Of a DNA stretch of 6,378 bases, positions 1 to 5,517 are shown piece by piece. Both the position numbers and the translations under genes were made by a program. Source of the DNA: Synergistaceae bacterium (lineage in GTDB: Bacteria > Synergistota > Synergistia > Synergistales > Synergistaceae); contig JAAYHA010000320.1 in the NCBI GenBank assembly GCA_012727545.1, forward strand, positions 1-6,378. The letters are read 5' to 3'. Every line of letters begins with the position of its first letter. The stretch's first letter is position 1. The notes under the pieces were generated by a model, which saw nothing but the letters and a program-made list of their open reading frames with translations, did no database searches and was not told where the DNA came from.

Positions 1-2897
1 AACAGATATTCCTTAATGAAGCCTGTTCTTCCGGATGCGGGTCGTTCCTTCAGAATTTTGCCGAGTCACTTGGCATGGAGATGGATGAGTTCGTATCGAG
101 TGCGGAAAGGTCCCTCTCTCCTGTTGATCTGGGCTCAAGATGCACTGTCTTCATGAACTCCAAAGTGAGACAGGCGCAAAAAGAGGGAGCAGCGATAGAG
201 GATATTTCAGCAGGCCTCGTCTATTCAGTCGTACGCAACGCCCTCTATAAAGTCTTGAAGATCAGAAAGATGGAGGATATCGGCGAACATATAGTGGTGC
301 AGGGCGGAACATTTAAGAACAATGCCCTTTTGAGGGCTTTCGAGAAAATTACCGGGCGTGATGTCCTGCGGCCGGAAATATCGGAGTTCATGGGCGCATA
401 TGGAGCTGCGCTCGTATCAAAGGATCGGGAAGGCGCCGAAAAAAGTTCGTTGATTTCAAAAGACTCGCTACTCTCCTTCGATTCCAAGTCAGACACAAAG
501 CGCTGTTCAGGCTGCGGGAACAATTGTCTTCTGACAGTCACTGTCTTCAATGGGGAGCGCAGACATGTCACCGGAAACATGTGCTCGAATGGGGAGAACG
601 TCGGGCAGGCAAGGCCTGAACTTCCGCCCAACCTTTACAGCGAAAAGTATAAACGGCTCTTTGACTATTATGTGCCTATAGAAGAAGGAGATGCCCCAAG
701 GGGAACCATCAGCATTCCAAGGGTGCTTAACATGTATGAGAATTATCCCTTCTGGTTCACACTTTTCACCGATCTGGGATTCAGGGTCGAACTCTCTTCC
801 GGGCGCCCTGACGGATCTCTTGCGATCGACACTATCCCATCCCAGACACTTTGCTTCCCAGCCAAGCTGGTCCACCGCCACGTGCAGGAACTGCTCGACA
901 GGGGAGCCGAATTGATTTTTTATCCCGGAATACAGCAGGAAAAAAAGGAGTACAGGGATGCAGACGATTCCTTCAACTGCCCCGTCGTAGCGGGCTACCC
1001 CGATGTCGCAGGACTGAATGTTGATGGGCTGATCTCAGGCAAAGTCAGCTACATCCACAGCTTCTTTCCGATAGATTCACCTGAAAAAATGGCCGGGCAC
1101 CTAGTAAGAGAGTTCAGGCGTCAAGGCGTGACTTATGATGAAGCAACGAAGGCCCTCAAAAAAGCGTATGGGGCGCAGGAGGAATTTAAAAAAGATATAG
1201 GAGCGATGGGTGATAGAGCTGTCAGGTATATCAAGGAGAGGGGGATAATCGGTGTAGTTCTGGCGGGACACCCGTATCACCTGGACACTGAAGTGAACCA
1301 CGGCATTCCCGAACTTATCAATGGATACAACGTTGCGGTCCTAACAGAGGATTCAGTCGCCGAAAGACCGATCGGCGCAGAGACCGGCAAAGGGCTGAAA
1401 GTGATCGATCAGTGGGTGTACCATTCGCGGCTTTACAGGACTGCATATGTGGTGGCAAACGACCCTGATTTCAGCAGGATCGAAATGGTCCAGCTGAACT
1501 CATTCGGCTGCGGGCTGGATGCGATAAGCGCAGATCAGGCTGCGAAGATCCTTGAAAAAGAAGGGCGGCTCCACACTCTGCTGAAGATAGACGAGAGTAC
1601 AAACAACGGGGCAGTGAGGATAAGGATACGCTCACTTCTTGCCGCCGTAACGATGAAAGAATCTTTTTCTGGAGAAGCCGGCAAGTCTGAAATTCCAAAC
1701 ATTGCTCATGTCAGCCCTGTCTCAGGAAAAAGGACGATACTTTGTCCGCCGCTCTCACAGTATCACTTCCAGTTTCTTGAACCGATAATGAGGGCGGAGG
1801 GCCATGACTTCAGGGTTCTGCCCGAAGGCGGCAGGGAGTCGGCCGAGCTGGGGCTGAATTATGTCAATAACGACGCATGTTACCCCGCAATGATAGTGGT
1901 CGGGCAATTTCTGAATGCGCTCAAAAGCGGCGAATTCGATCTCCACAATACTGATTGCTTCTATGCACAGACAGGCGGATCCTGCAGGGCAAGCAATTAT
2001 GTGCCCCTTTTAAGAAGGGCGCTTGACGATGCGGGTTTTGAAGATGTGAGGGTCCTGGCAGTCAATTCTCAGGGGAAAAACTCTGTAAACTTCCGTCTGC
2101 CTCCAAAGGTGATATTTCGGACAGCGAAAGCAATGGTCTACGGCGACCTGCTTATGAGGCTCCTCTTGGGGACCAGGCCCTATGAACTGAGACCGGGAGA
2201 AGCAACGGAAGTATACAATGCATGGTCATCCAGATATAAAGATGCGATCAAAAACGACAGCGGACGTGACTTCAGTTCGGTAGTGCGTGAGACTGTCGCT
2301 GATTTTAACAGGATCCCGGTAAGCGGAACAGAAAAGCCCAAAGTTGGAATAGTGGGGGAGATACTGGTCAAATACCACTCAGGCGCGAACGAGCGCCTTG
2401 TTGACCTTATAGAGTCAAGCGGGGGAGAGGCTGTCCTGACTGATATAGCTTCATTCCTGCTTTACTGTCTATTTGATCCGGTCTACAGGTACAGGTCTCT
2501 CTCCGGAAGTTTTTGTTCCGCTATAAAGGGAAGAGCTGCCATCGCAGCGATAGAGATCATCCGCAAGCCGGTAAAGGATGCCCTGAGGGGTACCAGGTTC
2601 GGATGCCTCCACGACATATACGCAATGGCTGATAAGGCTTCGTCTGTTGTCTCCTGCGCGAACCAGGCAGGCGAAGGATGGCTTCTTACTGCAGAGATGA
2701 TCTCGTTGATCGAAAGCGGGGTCAAAAAAATTATATGTGTCCAGCCTTTTGCATGCCTTCCCAACCACATTACAGGTAAAGGGGTCATCAAGGAACTTAG
2801 ACGCCGTTACTGCGGGACCAGTTTGCTTGCTCTTGATTACGACTCAGGGACAAGTTCAGTTAACCAGATGAATAGGATCCGGCTGCTTATGTCCTGA
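1..2897 (+). CDS. Acyl-CoA dehydratase activase-like giant fusion protein (BadF/BcrA-type ATPase + DUF2229 + HgdB-like), 5' partial
   Basis: The frame is open from nt 3, giving 964 residues before the TGA at 2895-2897. The ATG at 75 lies mid-domain and is not the true start; numbering here takes nt 3 as residue 1. Residues 1-140 are the end of an actin/Hsp70-fold activase. NEACSSGCGSF (C8) and SRCTVF (C47) match the two cysteines that hold the subunit-bridging [4Fe-4S] cluster in HgdC-type activators, and GGTFKNN (101-107) fits the C-terminal nucleotide-binding part. A Cys-rich linker follows (C168, C171, C175, C194), then a DUF2229-like domain opening with IPRVLNMYENYPFW (238-251), with CFPAKLVH (284-291) and FGCGLDA (501-507). 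The remainder is HgdB-like, with YVNNDACYP near 626 and QPFACLPNH at 914-922. Family members are usually about 1400 residues, so some 450 are missing here. Known relatives use ATP to drive low-potential electrons into a dehydratase. This fused family has no established substrate. It is cytoplasmic, with no membrane segment seen. Confidence 0.9.
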   Translation, partial: QIFLNEACSSGCGSFLQNFAESLGMEMDEFVSSAERSLSPVDLGSRCTVFMNSKVRQAQKEGAAIEDISAGLVYSVVRNALYKVLKIRKMEDIGEHIVVQGGTFKNNALLRAFEKITGRDVLRPEISEFMGAYGAALVSKDREGAEKSSLISKDSLLSFDSKSDTKRCSGCGNNCLLTVTVFNGERRHVTGNMCSNGENVGQARPELPPNLYSEKYKRLFDYYVPIEEGDAPRGTISIPRVLNMYENYPFWFTLFTDLGFRVELSSGRPDGSLAIDTIPSQTLCFPAKLVHRHVQELLDRGAELIFYPGIQQEKKEYRDADDSFNCPVVAGYPDVAGLNVDGLISGKVSYIHSFFPIDSPEKMAGHLVREFRRQGVTYDEATKALKKAYGAQEEFKKDIGAMGDRAVRYIKERGIIGVVLAGHPYHLDTEVNHGIPELINGYNVAVLTEDSVAERPIGAETGKGLKVIDQWVYHSRLYRTAYVVANDPDFSRIEMVQLNSFGCGLDAISADQAAKILEKEGRLHTLLKIDESTNNGAVRIRIRSLLAAVTMKESFSGEAGKSEIPNIAHVSPVSGKRTILCPPLSQYHFQFLEPIMRAEGHDFRVLPEGGRESAELGLNYVNNDACYPAMIVVGQFLNALKSGEFDLHNTDCFYAQTGGSCRASNYVPLLRRALDDAGFEDVRVLAVNSQGKNSVNFRLPPKVIFRTAKAMVYGDLLMRLLLGTRPYELRPGEATEVYNAWSSRYKDAIKNDSGRDFSSVVRETVADFNRIPVSGTEKPKVGIVGEILVKYHSGANERLVDLIESSGGEAVLTDIASFLLYCLFDPVYRYRSLSGSFCSAIKGRAAIAAIEIIRKPVKDALRGTRFGCLHDIYAMADKASSVVSCANQAGEGWLLTAEMISLIESGVKKIICVQPFACLPNHITGKGVIKELRRRYCGTSLLALDYDSGTSSVNQMNRIRLLMS

Positions 2898-2908
2898 GTG
2901 AAGTGCAA

Positions 2909-2949
2909 GGAGTTAACAATAGACAGAACTGTCTGTCCAGTTACGCTCC
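2909..2949. terminator. Imperfect hairpin across the convergent gene junction, possible bidirectional terminator
   Basis: The 41-nt segment can fold through GGAG/CTCC (2909-2912 with 2946-2949), TAAC/GTTA (2914-2917 with 2940-2943) and AGACAG/CTGTCT (2921-2926 with 2929-2934), separated by small internal loops. It starts 12 nt after the activase stop and contains the regulator's stop and last codons, where a terminator for two convergent genes would sit. No U-run follows on either strand, so it is not a canonical intrinsic terminator. The apical loop is only 2 nt as drawn, so the top pairs would open. Function is inferred. Confidence 0.3.
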
Positions 2950-3746
2950 AATTCTTCGAGCCTCTTAAGTGCCTTTGGACCAAGCTGTTCCGCCACCTGG
3001 ATCAGAAGGGTGTTGATAAGCCCGATGGGTATCAGGAGCGAATCTATGTGCGCAATGTGCGCACATGGGGATACTATACACATATCAGCAGTCTTTGCCA
3101 GAGGGCTGAAAGGAGAGTCTGTAATAGCTGCTGTAAGGAATTTTCTTTTTTTAGCAAGAGTTATGCATTCGACTGTCTGCCTTGTGTATCTGGGATAGCT
3201 GATGCCTATTACTATGCTCTTTTGGGGAGCCGCCACAAGGTGGTTCCCCATTGTATCTGTTGTGGGAAGAAATACATTTGAAAAAAACCAGGAGAGGTAA
3301 TATTCCATGTAGACTGCCAGTGACCTGGTACTTCTGAGACCGATTATATAGATAGCTTCTGAAGAGCATATTTGGGCAGCAAGATTTTTGATTGATGCAT
3401 CATACACAGTTGATAGGGATTCCCGCGCCTGTTCAAGATCGCTGTTGATGATCCTCGCGATCAGGCCACCTGTCTGAGGCTGAAGTTTGTGTGTCTGGAG
3501 ACGGCCAAGGGTAGAAAGCTGGTCTTTGGCCTCTTCCTGCAGTGACTTGATAAAATCCGGAAAACTTGCAAATCCAAGGTTCGAAGCCATCCTTATTACC
3601 GAAGCTTCGCTTGATCCCGCGTTTTTGCCAAGCTGGAGGGCAGTCAGGAAGATCGATTCCAGTTTATTCTTTAACATGTATTCTGCGATCTTTCTCTGCG
3701 CAGGCGGAAGACTGCTCAGATTATTCTCAACGTTTCTCCAGCCCAT
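2913..3746 (-). CDS. RpiR/MurR-family transcriptional regulator (HTH + SIS domain)
   Basis: This 277-residue protein has the usual family length and order. Residues 1-75 form an RpiR-type helix-turn-helix domain: LPPAQRKIAEYML leads in, and the segment around 35-65 (TALQLGKNAGSSEASVIRMASNLGF) carries the recognition helix with the typical SEASVIRMA and LGF signature. Residues 120-255 form a SIS domain, with a strand-loop IYIIGLRSTRS (132-142), the ligand-loop SYPRYTRQT (183-191) and DSPFSPLAKTADM (210-222). SIS domains of this family usually sense phosphosugars or related phosphorylated or acidic metabolites. The ligand here is unknown. The ATG is supported by AGGAGGA (3753-3759 on the complement) six bases upstream. 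The gene is transcribed divergently from the aminotransferase/TAXI genes, so it most likely controls them and perhaps itself. The C-terminus converges on the activase gene with 15 nt between stops. Activator versus repressor cannot be told; an operator-like palindrome on the divergent start point favours repression. Confidence 0.9.
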   Translation of the reverse strand: MGWRNVENNLSSLPPAQRKIAEYMLKNKLESIFLTALQLGKNAGSSEASVIRMASNLGFASFPDFIKSLQEEAKDQLSTLGRLQTHKLQPQTGGLIARIINSDLEQARESLSTVYDASIKNLAAQICSSEAIYIIGLRSTRSLAVYMEYYLSWFFSNVFLPTTDTMGNHLVAAPQKSIVIGISYPRYTRQTVECITLAKKRKFLTAAITDSPFSPLAKTADMCIVSPCAHIAHIDSLLIPIGLINTLLIQVAEQLGPKALKRLEELERNWTDSSVYC

Positions 3747-3752
3747 GATCGT

Positions 3753-3759
3753 TCCTCCT
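3753..3759 (-). promoter_or_regulatory. Ribosome binding site of the RpiR-type regulator
   Basis: The complement reads AGGAGGA, six bases before the ATG at 3746-3744. This near-perfect Shine-Dalgarno sequence fixes the start codon. Confidence 0.85.
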
Positions 3760-3772
3760 AAAAGTATTGAAG

Positions 3773-3802
3773 ATTATACATTACAGACTGCCACAATTTC
3801 AG
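3773..3802 (-). promoter_or_regulatory. Candidate promoter of the RpiR-type regulator
   Basis: On the complement a perfect -10 hexamer TATAAT lies at 3778-3773. A weak -35, CTGAAA (4 of 6 consensus positions), lies at 3802-3797 with an 18-nt spacer. Transcription would start near 3766, leaving a leader of about 20 nt just long enough for the ribosome binding site. A TGAAG half-site like that of the divergent palindrome abuts this -10 at 3768-3772, which would allow autoregulation. That last point is speculative. Confidence 0.4.
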
Positions 3803-3896
3803 CCTCGGTATAAAACATTTTAACTTTATCACAAATAATGCCGAATTTGCTGCCGTTGATTTCCAATTTAGCAAAAAATATAAAATCTATTAAGAG

Positions 3897-3925
3897 TTGA
3901 CAAAAAAAATGATATAAGGTATAAA
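3897..3925 (+). promoter_or_regulatory. Sigma-70 type promoter of the aminotransferase/TAXI operon
   Basis: A perfect -35 hexamer TTGACA (3897-3902) is followed after exactly 17 nt by TATAAA (3920-3925), five of six matches to the -10 consensus. An A/T-rich tract upstream (about 3871-3896) resembles an UP element. Transcription should start near 3932, about 170 nt before the aminotransferase ATG. A promoter this close to consensus would be strong unless repressed, which fits control by the divergent regulator through the palindrome at the start point. Confidence 0.8.
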
Positions 3926-3929
3926 AAAC

Positions 3930-3945
3930 TGAAGGAAATCCTTCA
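3930..3945. promoter_or_regulatory. Palindrome at the predicted start point, candidate operator
   Basis: TGAAGGA-AA-TCCTTCA is a 7+7 nt perfect inverted repeat with a 2-nt centre. It begins 5 nt after the -10 hexamer and covers the predicted transcription start, a classical place for a repressor to block RNA polymerase. RpiR-family proteins bind short inverted repeats as dimers, so the divergent RpiR protein is the natural candidate. The half-site TCCTTCA recurs at 4071-4077. The same bases could instead act in RNA as a small 5' hairpin. Binding is inferred. Confidence 0.5.
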
Positions 3946-4087
3946 TATGCTATTATGCTGTCACAGGTGAATACTGTAAGGACTTAAAGCAACTGCAAGC
4001 ATCGATCTTTTTTTAACAAATTATCTCTTCATTTTGAGTCAAGACTATTTAAAAAGCATTATGATTTATTTCCTTCAATTTTATGGC

Positions 4088-4094
4088 GGGAGGT
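4088..4094 (+). promoter_or_regulatory. Ribosome binding site of the aminotransferase
   Basis: GGGAGGT lies ten bases before the ATG at 4105 and supports that start. Confidence 0.75.
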
Positions 4095-4104
4095 AGAACA
4101 CAGG

Positions 4105-5439
4105 ATGTTACAGCACGCATTTCCCCGAAGTTTTAAAACAAATTACATCGAAGCAGACCATGGCGAGGGTATCTATATATATGATACCGAAGGCAAAAAA
4201 TATCTTGACGGATGCTGCGGAGCCCTGATCTCAAACCTTGGTCACTGCAATAGAGAAGTGATTGATGCTGTGAAGGCTCAGTATGAGAAGATAGAATTTG
4301 CCCACCCATCGCGCTGGCGCTGCTCAATAGTTGAAGAAGCAGCATCTGCCGTTGCAGAAACCGCCCCGGGCGATCTGGACCAGGTGTGGTTCGTAAGCGG
4401 AGGAAGCGAAGCGATCGAGTCGGCAGTCAAGCTAGCCAGACAGTATTTTGTTGAGAGAGATGGTCCTGCTACAAGCAAACATCTGACTATCGGCCGCTGG
4501 AATTCATACCACGGCAGCACGATAGGTACAATGGCGATAGCCGGATCCATGGCCCGCCGCAGGGTATTTTCCCCCCTGTTCAGAGAATCTCCCAAAATAG
4601 CTGCAGCATACTGTTACCGTTGTGAGTTCGGAGCTGAGTATCCCTCATGCGGCATGATGTGTGCAAAGCATCTTGAAAAAATGATAAAGATCATAGGTCC
4701 GCAGTATGTTTCGTCCTTCATAGCGGAACCTCTTGTGGGTTCGACGGTCGGTGCGATCACTCCTCCTGATGAGTATTGGCCGATGATAAGGGATATCTGT
4801 ACCAAATACGATGTTCTTCTTATCTCCGATGAAGTAATGACGGGCTGCGGAAGGACAGGAAAGAATTTTGCAGTCGATCACTGGAATGTCGTGCCTGACA
4901 TCATTGCAACTGCGAAAGGCCTGGCTGCAGGATATGTGCCTACAGGCGGGATAATCGCAAGAAACGGTCTTGTCGAACAGATAAAGAATGGAAGCGGATC
5001 ATTCATGCATGGGCATACATATAACGGAAATCCGATCAGTGCTGCCGCTGTATGTGCTGTTTTTAAGTACATGAAAGAGCACAAACTGGTCGAAAATGCT
5101 GCCAGAATGGGGGAGATACTCGGAGCAGGAGTGAAGAAGATCGCAACTGAAAATCCGATAGTCGGAGACGTCAGAGGCAAAGGACTTATGTGGGGATTCG
5201 AACTGGTAAAGGATAAATCAACCAGAGAGCCCTTCGATAAAACCGGAGCGGCGAATATTGCCACGAAGGAATGCGTGGACAGAGGCCTGATCATCTATCC
5301 CGGTTCAGGTCAAATCGATGGATTACTGGGAGACAATTTCCTTGTTGCACCTCCACTTATCATTAACGAAGAACAGGTGGGCGAACTTCTTGAAAAACTG
5401 GCAGCAGGCCTTGATGCAGCTGCGAAAAAGTTAGTCTGA
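4105..5439 (+). CDS. Class III PLP-dependent aminotransferase
   Basis: The 444-residue protein has the standard length and motif order of fold-type I class III aminotransferases. It has SGGSEAIESAVKLAR (98-112) for cofactor phosphate binding, the YHG motif (135-137), DEVMTGCGRTG with Asp242 pairing the pyridine nitrogen, TAKGLAAGYVPTGG with Lys271 as the Schiff-base lysine, and HGHTYNGNP (302-310), whose Thr305 reaches the partner subunit's phosphate. RGKGLMWGFEL (357-367) and a C-terminal small domain complete it. It should move an amino group between an amino acid or omega-amine and a keto acid in the cytoplasm. The donor cannot be deduced, so taurine, beta-alanine, GABA and similar remain open. 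A four-cysteine segment, CYRCEFGAEYPSCGMMC (170-186), is a notable insertion. The start is backed by the ribosome binding site and by good N-terminal fit. The gene is first in a probable operon with the TAXI binding protein, behind a strong promoter and a long leader. Confidence 0.93.
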   Translation: MLQHAFPRSFKTNYIEADHGEGIYIYDTEGKKYLDGCCGALISNLGHCNREVIDAVKAQYEKIEFAHPSRWRCSIVEEAASAVAETAPGDLDQVWFVSGGSEAIESAVKLARQYFVERDGPATSKHLTIGRWNSYHGSTIGTMAIAGSMARRRVFSPLFRESPKIAAAYCYRCEFGAEYPSCGMMCAKHLEKMIKIIGPQYVSSFIAEPLVGSTVGAITPPDEYWPMIRDICTKYDVLLISDEVMTGCGRTGKNFAVDHWNVVPDIIATAKGLAAGYVPTGGIIARNGLVEQIKNGSGSFMHGHTYNGNPISAAAVCAVFKYMKEHKLVENAARMGEILGAGVKKIATENPIVGDVRGKGLMWGFELVKDKSTREPFDKTGAANIATKECVDRGLIIYPGSGQIDGLLGDNFLVAPPLIINEEQVGELLEKLAAGLDAAAKKLV

Positions 5440-5452
5440 TAATTGAGCTTTA

Positions 5453-5467
5453 CTGTCGCAAAGACAG
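5453..5467 (+). other. Small intergenic hairpin between aminotransferase and TAXI genes
   Basis: CTGTC-GCAAA-GACAG forms a 5-bp stem with a 5-nt loop, 13 nt after the aminotransferase stop. No U-run follows directly, so it is a poor terminator. If real it may be an mRNA processing or stabilising element, which often lies before binding-protein genes that need higher expression than their operon partners. The stem is short enough to be chance. Confidence 0.25.
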
Positions 5468-5500
5468 GTAATTCATAGTATGCAGTCAAAATTATTTTCT

Positions 5501-5508
5501 GAGGAGGT
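5501..5508 (+). promoter_or_regulatory. Ribosome binding site of the TAXI binding protein
   Basis: GAGGAGGT lies nine bases before the ATG at 5518. It is the strongest Shine-Dalgarno match in the operon, consistent with high expression of a periplasmic binding protein, and it fixes the start. Confidence 0.85.
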
Positions 5509-5517
5509 ACAAGTTTC

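Larger units (their letters stand above)
3747..4104. other. AT-rich divergent regulatory region
   Basis: This 358-nt stretch separates the divergent regulator and aminotransferase genes and has no convincing protein-coding gene. It is clearly more AT-rich than its neighbours. From left to right it holds the regulator's ribosome binding site and weak promoter, an A/T-rich tract at about 3871-3896 that could act as an UP element, a strong rightward promoter, a palindrome on the start point, a 7-codon mini-ORF, a 7-T run at 4008-4014 without a convincing preceding stem, and the aminotransferase ribosome binding site. Confidence 0.75.

Noticed and set aside
75..77. ATG that could be taken as the start of the activase-like gene
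   Set aside because: The frame is open upstream to nt 3 and encodes the conserved NEACSSGCGSF cluster-ligand motif, so the ATG is internal and the gene begins outside the window.
507..881. Minus-strand open frame of 124 codons within the activase-like gene
   Set aside because: It is opposite a continuous, motif-rich coding region and has no recognisable product.
2898..3281. Plus-strand open frame of 127 codons with a Cys-rich C-terminus
   Set aside because: It lies entirely antisense to the regulator's SIS domain, begins directly after the activase stop without a ribosome binding site, and shows no family resemblance. The Cys residues arise from antisense reading of ordinary codons.
3975..4014. 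Possible intrinsic terminator or attenuator ending in a 7-T run
   Set aside because: No stable GC-rich stem directly precedes the T-run; the best pairings are 3-5 bp. It is recorded only as part of the leader.
3932..4104. Known riboswitch class in the long leader
   Set aside because: I recognised no conserved core of a known class such as lysine, glycine, cobalamin, TPP or SAM. This is a judgement by eye; a covariance-model search would settle it.
4878..5294. Minus-strand open frame of 138 codons
   Set aside because: It is antisense to the well-supported aminotransferase catalytic region, with composition typical of a shadow frame and no recognisable domain.
5443..5474. Possible internal promoter TTGAGC ... 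TAATTC before the binding-protein gene
   Set aside because: The spacing of 20 nt and weak -10 match are no better than expected by chance in an intergenic gap.
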